From NCBI GenBank assembly GCA_035627835.1, contig DASPKX010000182.1, positions 24,009 to 88,008 on the forward strand: a DNA stretch of 64,000 nt, in the 5' to 3' direction. This document shows, piece by piece, positions 43,358 to 50,908 of this stretch. How positions within the stretch are numbered: the stretch's first letter is position 1; each line of letters begins with the position of its first letter. The DNA is from DASPKX01 sp035627835. Lineage in GTDB: Bacteria; Verrucomicrobiota; Verrucomicrobiia; Limisphaerales; SXQI01. The notes under the pieces were generated by a model. It was not told the DNA's origin. It ran no database searches and was given only the letters and a program-made list of their open reading frames with translations. A program made the translations under genes and the position numbers.

Positions 43358-43780
43358 TCAGGATTTGAAGGCGGAGGCACGTTCGGTTTTTAAAAGCGCC
43401 TCGCCGCATTCCGGGCAAAACTTGGCTTTGGGAGGGGCGGCCGTTTTGCACACCAGGCATTCCACCTGCGCCTCATCCACGCGGCGCTGAATGATCAGAT
43501 TGCGAATGTACGGAATCCAGGTGAACGCGTAGGCGAAGATAAAAACGGAGTCCTTCTGATAAAAGATGGCGTAGGAGAGAAGGAACATGGAGCCGACCAG
43601 GCTGAGCCACCAAAACATCGGCGGAATGACGACCTGCTTCGTCTTTTCGGTGGCGTACCATTGCACGAAGAAGCGTAGGCTGAACGCGAGGTTGCCGAGC
43701 CAGCCAATCACCTTCCAGGTGTGCCACTCGATTCCTAGAAATTGCATGGCTGATATTACAGCGCCCGCGAACAACTCCAT
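43358..43780 (-). CDS. LABN-domain membrane protein with zinc ribbon
   Basis: 140 residues. The N-terminal ~95 residues have three TM helices with the lipid A biosynthesis N-terminal (LABN) pattern: GWLGNLAFSLRFFVQWYATE, VIPPMFWWLSLVGSMFLLSY and AFTWIPYIRNLIIQ. The C-terminus is a zinc ribbon with Cys108, Cys111 (CLVC), Cys122 and Cys125 (CPEC). Met12 (MQFLGIEW) is an alternative start. LABN domains occur in lipid A-modifying and dolichol-phosphate-mannose-type systems. I know of no standard fusion of LABN with a zinc ribbon. Confidence 0.85.
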   Translation of the reverse strand: MELFAGAVISAMQFLGIEWHTWKVIGWLGNLAFSLRFFVQWYATEKTKQVVIPPMFWWLSLVGSMFLLSYAIFYQKDSVFIFAYAFTWIPYIRNLIIQRRVDEAQVECLVCKTAAPPKAKFCPECGEALLKTERASAFKS

Positions 43781-43834
43781 GCCCTAGAGCGTGCGGCAAC
43801 GCGGTAGGGCTGTGAAGGTTTCGCTGACCTGATG

Positions 43835-45088
43835 TTAGTGTGCAGGAACTGCCGCGCTGGCCTCAGCTCCGGTCTCCCGGGGCGGCTTAAAAAAGAGGAT
43901 CAACATCAATGCGGCGGCAATCGCCATCACGCTCGGAACCATGAAGAGGGTTCGGTAATCAGTCACCGCCACGCCAGCGGCATCCACTTTGGTAAGGGAC
44001 GCCTGCAAAGGAATAAAAATCCATTTAGCGGCCAGATCACCCAAGCCCAGGATCAGCAGGTTAAACAAGCCTTGTGCGCTCGTGCGGACATCCTTCGGGA
44101 AAGCGGCATCAATGAAGATGTAAACGGTGGCAAAAAAGAACGCGTAGCAGATGCCGTGCAGCACCTGAACGAGAACAATCAGGGTTTTACCTTCCGGGAA
44201 GAGCGCAAAGGCTCCGAAGCGGAGAGTGTGGCCCAGGATGCCAATAACCATCGTCGTCTTCCAGCCGAGGCGTTTCAGAGCGAGTCCGAGGCCAAGCATC
44301 GTAAGGATTTCCGCTACTTGCCCGATGCTCATGATCGGCATGATGTACTTGGGCTCGAAGCCAACGTTCGCAAGAAACCCGCCGGCCATCACGAAGTAAC
44401 CGTTGTGAATCGTCGCATCGATAAAAGTCACGATGAACAGCACCAGCAAGTAAGGAATTGCGAGAAGCTTGAAAGCGCGGACCCAGGCGAGGCTGGTTTC
44501 AGCACCCCCAGCCGCGGCCTTCTTGGGCGGGGTGTGAGGGAGAGTCAGCGAGTAAGCGGCCAGGACAAGGGAGGCGATGCCCGAGATCAGGAAGATGTTT
44601 TTATACATCGGGATGGCTTCTACGCCGGTCTTTTGGCCGATGATGAAGTAGAGCGGCCACGCAGCGAGAATCCAGCCTACAGTTCCGCCCATGCGGATGG
44701 GGCCGAACTCCTTCTGTGCATCTTTGAGGTTTGCGAAGGCCAATGCATTGGCGACCGAGAGAGTCGGAACGTAGAAAAGCGAATGCACCAGCATCAAGCC
44801 GAAGAAGGCGGGAAATGAAGTGGCCCAATAAAGGCCCAACATTGAGAGGCCGCCAATTAAATGGCTGAACGCCAGAAACTTTTCCGCAGCGAAGTTGCGG
44901 TCTGCAAACTGGTTGCTGAAGAAGATGCCCACCACAGACGCGATGGCGAACGCGCTCCCGATCAGCGCCTGTTGGTTGCCGCTGAAATTCAATCCATTTG
45001 GCCCGATGTACGTCCACACGAGGGGCAGCCATGCTCCCCAGATGAACAGTTCCAGGACCATCATGATAAACAGCTTAAATCGAATCAT
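43835..45088 (-). CDS. MFS nucleoside/sugar symporter-like permease
   Basis: 417 residues and about 12 TM helices. The start MIRFKLFIMMVLELFIWGAW and motifs FAIASVVGIFFSNQFADRNF, FGPIRMGGTVGWILAAWPLY and LGHTLRFGAFALFPEGKT fit the nucleoside:H+ symporter branch (NupG-like) of the major facilitator superfamily, known pattern ...iF...G..adr...eK.l.......fgpvR..GtiGWi.... The substrate, nucleosides or a sugar, cannot be told from sequence alone. It diverges from the spermidine-synthase-like gene, with a 132-bp shared upstream region. Confidence 0.8.
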   Translation of the reverse strand: MIRFKLFIMMVLELFIWGAWLPLVWTYIGPNGLNFSGNQQALIGSAFAIASVVGIFFSNQFADRNFAAEKFLAFSHLIGGLSMLGLYWATSFPAFFGLMLVHSLFYVPTLSVANALAFANLKDAQKEFGPIRMGGTVGWILAAWPLYFIIGQKTGVEAIPMYKNIFLISGIASLVLAAYSLTLPHTPPKKAAAGGAETSLAWVRAFKLLAIPYLLVLFIVTFIDATIHNGYFVMAGGFLANVGFEPKYIMPIMSIGQVAEILTMLGLGLALKRLGWKTTMVIGILGHTLRFGAFALFPEGKTLIVLVQVLHGICYAFFFATVYIFIDAAFPKDVRTSAQGLFNLLILGLGDLAAKWIFIPLQASLTKVDAAGVAVTDYRTLFMVPSVMAIAAALMLILFFKPPRETGAEASAAVPAH

Positions 45089-45220
45089 ATTCCGCTGATC
45101 AGGTTTTCCGCAGGGTTGAGCGTGACCCTATGCAAAGGGTGCTTCACGAGCAAGCAAACGATTTGCCGCAAGGCTCATTGCGGATTGCCGGGCACAACTT
45201 AGGCGGCTAGAACCTGCGGC

Positions 45221-46804
45221 GTGAAGCCGACGACTGCCACCGCCGCCCCGCAGATCACCCCGGGTCTGCGGCGATTCCTCTATGCCACTGCCGGTATTAC
45301 TGGCGCCTGCGTTTTGATCGTGGAAATCCTTGGCGCAAAGATGTTGTCCCCCTTCGTCGGCACATCGCACTTCGTCTGGACTGCGCAGATTGGCGTCACC
45401 CTGGTCTCGCTGGCTTGCGGCTATTACCTGGGCGGCCGGATTGCTGATGCGCGGCCGAAGTTCAGCCTCATGTTCACAGCGATCCTCATCGCGGCGGTTT
45501 ATCTCTGCATGACGCTGTTTCTGGTGGAGCCAATTGCCTTCGCCACACTAAAGTATCGGCTCGCGTTGGGCGCCTTGCTCACTTCCGCTTTTCTCTTTTT
45601 TATTCCGCTCACCTGCCTGGCGATGGTGGGGCCGTTTCTCATCCGCGCGCTTGTTCCCGCGCTGCACCAGTTGGGAAAGCACGCTGGGCAAATTTCTGCG
45701 ATCAGCACAATCGGCAGTGTGCTCGGGACTTCCTTGATCGGTTACGTGCTGCTGCCGTTCATGGCTAATTCCACAACGATGCTGATGACCGCCGGCATCC
45801 TGGCTTCGCTTTCAATCATCTACTTCATTGTTTGGGGGCGGAACGAAGGTAAAGCCGCGCCAGTGTTGCTCGCTCTCGCCGGAGTGGCGTTCGGGTTCCT
45901 CGGTTGGGCCAATGAGCGGGATCGCCGCTTTGCTTCAGGTGAGGAGCTGATGCGGGTGAACTCAAATTTTGGTCTTCTGCAAGTGATGCGTTCGAAAGCA
46001 GCAGGCACACTCCATTACCTAAACGACTACCTCACCCAAAACACCTACGATCCGCAGACCGGCAAAAGCATGTCTCTCTTCACTTACATGCTGGCGGAAT
46101 TGCCTTACTCGTACACCGACAAAGTTGATGATGTCCTGTGCATCGGAATGGGGGTTGGGATCGCCCCAATGGATTTTGCCAAGCGCGGTGAGCGGGTAGA
46201 CGTTGTCGAGATCAACCCGACTGTGGTGCCTTTAGCCGAAAAATACTTTGGCTTAAAACCCGAAAAGCTGAACATCCATATTGGGGATGGTCGTTACTTT
46301 CTCAACAAGCCATCAAAGAAATACGATGTGATCGCGCTGGATGCATTCCTCGGGGACTCCTCCCCCGCGCACTTGATGACGATCGAGGCGTTCAAAGCGA
46401 TGCGCGCCGCGCTCCGCCCCGGGGGCGTTCTGGTGATCAACAGCTTTGGTGACTTTCGAACAGGGCACGATTTCTTTATGCGCAGCCTGGCCCGGACTTT
46501 GCAGGAAGCCTTTGGCCATGTGCGCGTGCACACGAGCGATCCGCACGGCACAAGCAATGTGTTCTTTGTCGCCTCAGACGAACCGCTGCAAATGCGCAAA
46601 GAACCTGATTACAATGCCATGCCAAGGTATATCGGACACCAGGTCCGTTCAGCGTATGAAGGCCTTGTCACCATTGATCCAGGTAATGCGCCGACTCTCA
46701 CCGACGATTTTAATCCGGTGGAATACTACGACGCAGCCAACCGCGAGCATCACCGCCGCAGCATGGCCCTAAGCATGCGCCCACAACGGGGAGCCGCGGA
46801 GTAA
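45221..46804 (+). CDS. Membrane-fused spermidine synthase-like protein
   Basis: Starts with GTG at 45221. 527 residues. The N-terminal part (to ~215) has about six TM helices with GACVLIVEILGAKMLSPFVG and SLACGYYLGGRIADARPKFS, typical of the membrane domain found in fused spermidine synthases. The C-terminal part holds a Rossmann methyltransferase-like fold: DVLCIGMGVGIAPMDFAKRG, VDVVEINPTVVPLAEKYFGL, IHIGDGRYFLNKPSKKYDVI ALDAFLGDSSPAHLMT. It resembles SpeE with aminopropyltransferase motif positions altered, so true polyamine synthesis is not assured. The DegT gene follows 56 bp downstream. Confidence 0.85.
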   Translation: MKPTTATAAPQITPGLRRFLYATAGITGACVLIVEILGAKMLSPFVGTSHFVWTAQIGVTLVSLACGYYLGGRIADARPKFSLMFTAILIAAVYLCMTLFLVEPIAFATLKYRLALGALLTSAFLFFIPLTCLAMVGPFLIRALVPALHQLGKHAGQISAISTIGSVLGTSLIGYVLLPFMANSTTMLMTAGILASLSIIYFIVWGRNEGKAAPVLLALAGVAFGFLGWANERDRRFASGEELMRVNSNFGLLQVMRSKAAGTLHYLNDYLTQNTYDPQTGKSMSLFTYMLAELPYSYTDKVDDVLCIGMGVGIAPMDFAKRGERVDVVEINPTVVPLAEKYFGLKPEKLNIHIGDGRYFLNKPSKKYDVIALDAFLGDSSPAHLMTIEAFKAMRAALRPGGVLVINSFGDFRTGHDFFMRSLARTLQEAFGHVRVHTSDPHGTSNVFFVASDEPLQMRKEPDYNAMPRYIGHQVRSAYEGLVTIDPGNAPTLTDDFNPVEYYDAANREHHRRSMALSMRPQRGAAE

Positions 46805-46860
46805 ACGGCAGCGACGCTGTTGACGAAGGGCGCTTCCGTGGCGAATGTCTTTTCCTTTTC

Positions 46861-48033
46861 GTGAGGACGATACCATTCTTCAAGTTGGACTCGAGCGGCA
46901 ATGAAGCCGCTTATGTGATGCAAGCCCTGCAAAGCGGCTGGCTGACCACTGGCCCTTTTGCGGCGAAATTCGAGAAGCAGTTCCAGGAGATGATTGGCGC
47001 CCCGCACGCGCTCGCGGTGAATTCGTGCACTTCCGCCCTTCACCTCGCGCTCGACGCGCTTGGGGTCAAAGCGGGGGACAAAGTTCTCGTTCCGACATGG
47101 ACGTTTACCGCCAGCGCGGAGGTGCTCCGCTACATGGGGGCCGATCCAATCATCGTGGACGTGGAATATGCGAGCGGGTTGCTCCGTCCCGAGGCAGTCA
47201 CTCAGGCGCTGGAGAAACATCCGGACCTTAAAGGCGTCATCGCGGTGCATTTCGCGGGGCACCCTGCGGAGTTGGTCAATGACGCGGGCAACGGGATCCA
47301 GGATATCTGCCGCAAGCATGGCCTCTTCCTGATTGAAGATGCCGCTCACTCTTTTCCGACCCGGCTGAAAGGAAAGCTCATCGGCTCGTTTGGCGATGCC
47401 ACCTGCTTCAGCTTTTACGCGAACAAAACCATCACCACCGGTGAAGGTGGCATGCTCACGACGAACAACGCGGAGTTGTTCAAGCGCACCAAGCTCATGC
47501 GGTTGCACGGTATCGACCGCGATGTATGGGACCGCTTCACCAGCCGGAAAGCCGGCTGGGAATATGATGTTGTGGCGCCTGGCTTCAAATACAACTTGCC
47601 TGACTTAAACGCCGCAGTTGGCCTGGCCCAGCTCGAGCGCGTGGAAGCTTTGCGCGCTGCCCGGCAGAAATGCGCGGAGATTTACCTGAAGCGATTGGGG
47701 CAGCATGAACTCGTCAGCGTCATCCACCCCAAGGTGCCTCTTGAGGATCACGCCTGGCATTTGTTCCCCATCTACCTTCAAGCGGGCGTGAAGCTCTCGC
47801 GGAACGAAGTGATCGAGAAGATCAACGCCCAGGGGATCGCCACTTCAGTCCATTACAAACCGCTCCACCGTCTGAAGTACTACGGCGAGACTTATTCGCT
47901 GAAGGAAAGCGATTACCCGGTCGCGGAGCGGATGTGGAGCAGTTGCCTCACGTTGCCGTTGTTCGCAGGCCTCTCGGACGAAGACGTTCACTACGTCTGC
48001 GACAATGTGCTCAAGATCGTGGAAGGCGCGTAG
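46861..48033 (+). CDS. DegT/DnrJ/EryC1-family aminotransferase
   Basis: GTG start at 46861. 390 residues, the usual length. PLP-binding Lys189 lies in FSFYANKTITTGEGGML. Other family motifs: NSCTSALHLALDALGVKAGD, VPTWTFTASAEVLRYMGADP, VHFAGHPAEL, LIEDAAHSFPTRLKGK and NLPDLNAAVGLAQLERVEAL. These enzymes transfer an amino group to keto-sugars (for surface polysaccharides or antibiotics). The usual sugar-nucleotide gene neighbours are lacking, so the exact pathway is open. The MscS gene begins 84 bp downstream. Confidence 0.94.
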   Translation: MRTIPFFKLDSSGNEAAYVMQALQSGWLTTGPFAAKFEKQFQEMIGAPHALAVNSCTSALHLALDALGVKAGDKVLVPTWTFTASAEVLRYMGADPIIVDVEYASGLLRPEAVTQALEKHPDLKGVIAVHFAGHPAELVNDAGNGIQDICRKHGLFLIEDAAHSFPTRLKGKLIGSFGDATCFSFYANKTITTGEGGMLTTNNAELFKRTKLMRLHGIDRDVWDRFTSRKAGWEYDVVAPGFKYNLPDLNAAVGLAQLERVEALRAARQKCAEIYLKRLGQHELVSVIHPKVPLEDHAWHLFPIYLQAGVKLSRNEVIEKINAQGIATSVHYKPLHRLKYYGETYSLKESDYPVAERMWSSCLTLPLFAGLSDEDVHYVCDNVLKIVEGA

Positions 48034-48117
48034 GCGCCTCCTTTTCCCGAGCCGATTCTAAGGCGCCCGGCGGCATTGATGTTTCTCAGCACGCGCGGAT
48101 GTTAATGGCGAGGAGCC

Positions 48118-49161
48118 ATGAGCATCAACGTGGGCGAACTGTTCGTTTCCATCCAAAAGATGGCAAACGGACTCATGGAACGGCTGCCATACATCTTCGT
48201 CGGCCTGCTCGTCTTTCTTGCTTTTTGGTTCGCGGGTAAAGGTGCGAGAGCCTTTGCTCGGCGCATGGCCCGCAAACACGAAAAGCGCCGCAACCTTGGC
48301 CGGGTTCTTGGGCGCGTCATTCAAAGCGCCTTGGTTCTCCTGGGGGTGCTGGTTGCGCTGGTGATCATCATCCCGAGCTTTCAGCCCGCGCAGCTCTTCC
48401 AACTCCTGGGCATCGGCAGCGTGGCCATCGGCTTCGCGTTTAAGGATATTCTGCAAAACTTTCTCGCCGGGTTGCTGTTGCTGTTGCAGGAGCCTTTTCG
48501 AGTAAATGATCAAATTGTTTACAAGGATTTCGAGGGGACAGTGGAGGACATCCAGATTCGCGCCACAACGATCAAAACATACGACAGCAGGCGAATCGTT
48601 ATTCCCAATGCGGAATTGTACACAAACGCCGTGACCGTAAACACCGCATACGACAAACGCAGGGTGGAGTGTGATTTTGGGATCGGCTACGGAGATGACA
48701 TTGATGAAGCCAAGGAGCTGATCATGGGTGTCCTCGAAGGCGCTGACGGTGTTCTCCAAGAGCCGTCTCCTGACGTCATTGTGACTGGCTTAGCCGAAAG
48801 CAGCGTAACGCTGCGAGCAAGGTGGTGGGTGGAGCCGCCGCGCCGCGCTCATGTCAATGACACGCGCGACCGGATCATTTCGGACGTTAAACAAACGTTA
48901 ATTAGCAATGGCATCGACTTGCCAATGCCGACGCACCAGGTGCTCTTCCACGACCAGACCGAAGAAACGGATGGGGATCGTTCCCGGCAACGCGAAGGCT
49001 GGCCAGCGGGCAGGAAGGTCATCCCGAAACCGCGGCGCATTAGCGACGCCCACGCGGCGCTCCGATCAGAAGAAAGGTCAAAGCGCCAGATGCAGCGCGA
49101 GGAAAATGAAATAGCAGAAAAACCGCAGCCTCGCCGAAACGTAAGCCCGCCCCCATTTTGA
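48118..49161 (+). CDS. MscS-type mechanosensitive channel
   Basis: 347 residues. Topology: three TM helices (around 24-41, 67-85, 95-125), the pore helix having GIGSVAIGFAFKDILQNFLA GLLLLLQEPF. The MscS beta domain follows with VNDQIVYKDFEGTVEDIQIR ATTIKTYDSRRIVIPNAELY and the usual C-terminal cage part RVECDFGIGYGDDIDEAKEL. A basic, Arg/Lys-rich disordered tail of about 60 residues ends the protein. It opens on membrane tension to protect against osmotic downshock. Confidence 0.93.
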   Translation: MSINVGELFVSIQKMANGLMERLPYIFVGLLVFLAFWFAGKGARAFARRMARKHEKRRNLGRVLGRVIQSALVLLGVLVALVIIIPSFQPAQLFQLLGIGSVAIGFAFKDILQNFLAGLLLLLQEPFRVNDQIVYKDFEGTVEDIQIRATTIKTYDSRRIVIPNAELYTNAVTVNTAYDKRRVECDFGIGYGDDIDEAKELIMGVLEGADGVLQEPSPDVIVTGLAESSVTLRARWWVEPPRRAHVNDTRDRIISDVKQTLISNGIDLPMPTHQVLFHDQTEETDGDRSRQREGWPAGRKVIPKPRRISDAHAALRSEERSKRQMQREENEIAEKPQPRRNVSPPPF

Positions 49162-49164
49162 ACC

Positions 49165-49671
49165 TCAAGAGATGAGGCGCAACTCAGCAGGCGCGTTCTG
49201 TTCGGTCCTTCTCAGCACGCCGTCAGTCAAGATTCTCGCACGCAAGCCGCCATGGTTCCGCAAGGCTTCCTTGGCGCCCGGCGCAAAGGCTTTGTCCATC
49301 CAATAGCACGGGCTGCACTCCTCCGTGCCCTCAAATTCGATGCCCTGCAGCTCGAATCGTTTTCCAATAAGCGTGTTCAGGTCGATGCCGCGAAGTATCA
49401 CATTCCGCCGAAAGACTGAAGGCTCCTTGTCGTGCACGAAGAGGCTGTCTTGAAGCCGCACATAGACCTCGTCCTCAAAAAACGTGATCTGGCCACGATA
49501 ATTTCGCTTATACCCGAGGAAACGGTCGCCTTCCAAACCTTTGCCCGCCACGCAACGAACTTCGCGCACCTCGTGCATAGGACTAGAGCCAGGCGGCTTC
49601 TCGTGGTGCCCGAAGAAGTTATGCCCCGGCGAAATGTAAATATGCAGCAGGTGAACAGGCAGGCTGCTCAT
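49165..49671 (-). CDS. MOSC domain protein
   Basis: The Met at 49671 (MSSLPVHLLHIYISPGHNFF) is preferred, as the longer frame overlaps the MsrA stop region. 168 residues. MOSC motifs: VAGKGLEGDRFLGYKRNYRG QITFF, FRRNVILRGIDLNTLIGKRF, GTEECSPCYWMDKAF (with the conserved Cys) and LRARILTDG near the end. MOSC domains carry sulfur for metal-sulfur cluster or moco-related reactions. The partner enzyme is unknown. It is 7 bp from the msrBA stop on the same strand, with its start inside that gap. Confidence 0.88.
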   Translation of the reverse strand: MSSLPVHLLHIYISPGHNFFGHHEKPPGSSPMHEVREVRCVAGKGLEGDRFLGYKRNYRGQITFFEDEVYVRLQDSLFVHDKEPSVFRRNVILRGIDLNTLIGKRFELQGIEFEGTEECSPCYWMDKAFAPGAKEALRNHGGLRARILTDGVLRRTEQNAPAELRLIS

Positions 49672-49678
49672 ATGCGCT

Positions 49679-50764
49679 TTAATCGCGGAGGAAATGGCAG
49701 TTATAACCACCGGGGTTCTTCTTCAAGTAGTCCTGATGGTAATCTTCCGCCGGATAGAACTCGCTCGCCTTGGTAATCTCAGTGACGATCGGTTTCTTCC
49801 ATTTGCCGGCTTTGCCTGTGCGGGCTTTTACCTCTTCAGCAATCCGCTTCTGCTCGTCCGAGTGATAAAAGATCGCCGAGCGATACTGTGTGCCCACATC
49901 GTTGTGCTGCCGGTTCAGGGTAGTGGGGTCGTGCATGCGGAAGAAGAAGGTCAGGAGCGTCTCGTAGGAAGTCTTTGCAGGATCGTACGTGATCTCGACC
50001 GCTTCAGCATGGCCCGTCGTGCCGGTGCAAATCTGTTTGTAAGTCGGGTTCTTCGTCGTCCCGCCCGTGTAGCCCACCGTGGTGCTGATCACGCCCGGAA
50101 TGTCACGAATAATCTCTTCCATGCCCCAAAAGCAACCACCAGCAAAGGTCGCCTTTTCGATTTTCGGCGCAGCTTTGTCCGCGGGAGCCGCTGCCGAAGT
50201 CGTTGCCCCCGCTTTAATGAGCCCGGCCTTTACGAACGGATCGAGATACTTCGCGTAACCTTCGGCTTCCATCTTCTCCACCGGAACGAAACGCAAAGCT
50301 GCTGAATTAATGCAATATCGCATGCCGGTGGGCGCTGGCCCATCATCGAAAAGATGCCCCAAATGCGAGTCTGCCTTGCCCGATCTCACTTCCACGCGCT
50401 CCATGCCGTGCGTGCTGTCCTTCTTCTCAACAATCTCCGCATCGTGAATGGCGCGCGTGAAGCTTGGCCAACCTGTGCCGGAGTCAAATTTGTCCAATGA
50501 ACTGAACAGCGGCTCGCCCGACACGATGTCCACATAAATGCCCGGCTTCTTGTTGTCCCAGTATGCGTTGCGGAACGGCGGCTCCGTCCCGCACATCTGG
50601 GTGACTTGATACTGGAGCGGGCTCAACTTTTGGGTGAGTTCCTCCTTGGAAGGCTTATTGGCTTTGTCGCTCATGGCAGATTTCGGGGTGACCGCTTTGT
50701 CCGCGGCAGTGAGCAGAAGAATGCTCGCGGCTACAGCGAGAATATACTGGAATACTCGGTTCAT
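49679..50764 (-). CDS. msrBA: Secreted MsrB-MsrA methionine sulfoxide reductase fusion
   Basis: 361 residues. Signal peptide or anchor at MNRVFQYILAVAASILLLTA. The MsrB domain comes first (SPLQYQVTQMCGTEPPFRNA, FDSGTGWPSFTRAI, HLGHLFDDGPAPTGMRYCIN with catalytic Cys151). The MsrA domain follows (KATFAGGCFWGMEEIIRDIP with catalytic Cys211, then GYTGGTTKNPTYKQICTGTT GHAEAVEITYDP and the ending GGYNCHFL). Order B-then-A is the reverse of the common MsrA-MsrB layout. It repairs oxidised methionine in exported proteins, reducing both S- and R-sulfoxides. Confidence 0.95.
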   Translation of the reverse strand: MNRVFQYILAVAASILLLTAADKAVTPKSAMSDKANKPSKEELTQKLSPLQYQVTQMCGTEPPFRNAYWDNKKPGIYVDIVSGEPLFSSLDKFDSGTGWPSFTRAIHDAEIVEKKDSTHGMERVEVRSGKADSHLGHLFDDGPAPTGMRYCINSAALRFVPVEKMEAEGYAKYLDPFVKAGLIKAGATTSAAAPADKAAPKIEKATFAGGCFWGMEEIIRDIPGVISTTVGYTGGTTKNPTYKQICTGTTGHAEAVEITYDPAKTSYETLLTFFFRMHDPTTLNRQHNDVGTQYRSAIFYHSDEQKRIAEEVKARTGKAGKWKKPIVTEITKASEFYPAEDYHQDYLKKNPGGYNCHFLRD

Positions 50765-50858
50765 TGGTCCTGGTCCCTAATTGGAGCCTTGCGGCGTCCG
50801 TGCTGAATATGGCAGCGAGCGCGGCCTATGTCCACGACCCGGGCCAAAGCAAACAAAA

Positions 50859-50886
50859 GAGGCGAAGCCGTGTCGGGCTTCGCCTC
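50859..50886 (-). terminator. Rho-independent terminator of the 1034-aa protein gene
   Basis: Read on the minus strand, an 11-bp perfect stem, GAGGCGAAGCC with GGCTTCGCCTC (plus-strand arms 50859-50869 and 50876-50886), is followed by TTTTGTTT. It lies about 23 bp after the stop of the large surface protein. Confidence 0.8.
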
Positions 50887-50908
50887 TCGTGATAAGTCTC
50901 GGTCAGGT

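Noticed and set aside
43832..44818. Plus-strand open frame of 328 codons, His/Glu/Gln-rich
   Set aside because: Antisense to the MFS permease; composition reflects the reverse complement of membrane codons.
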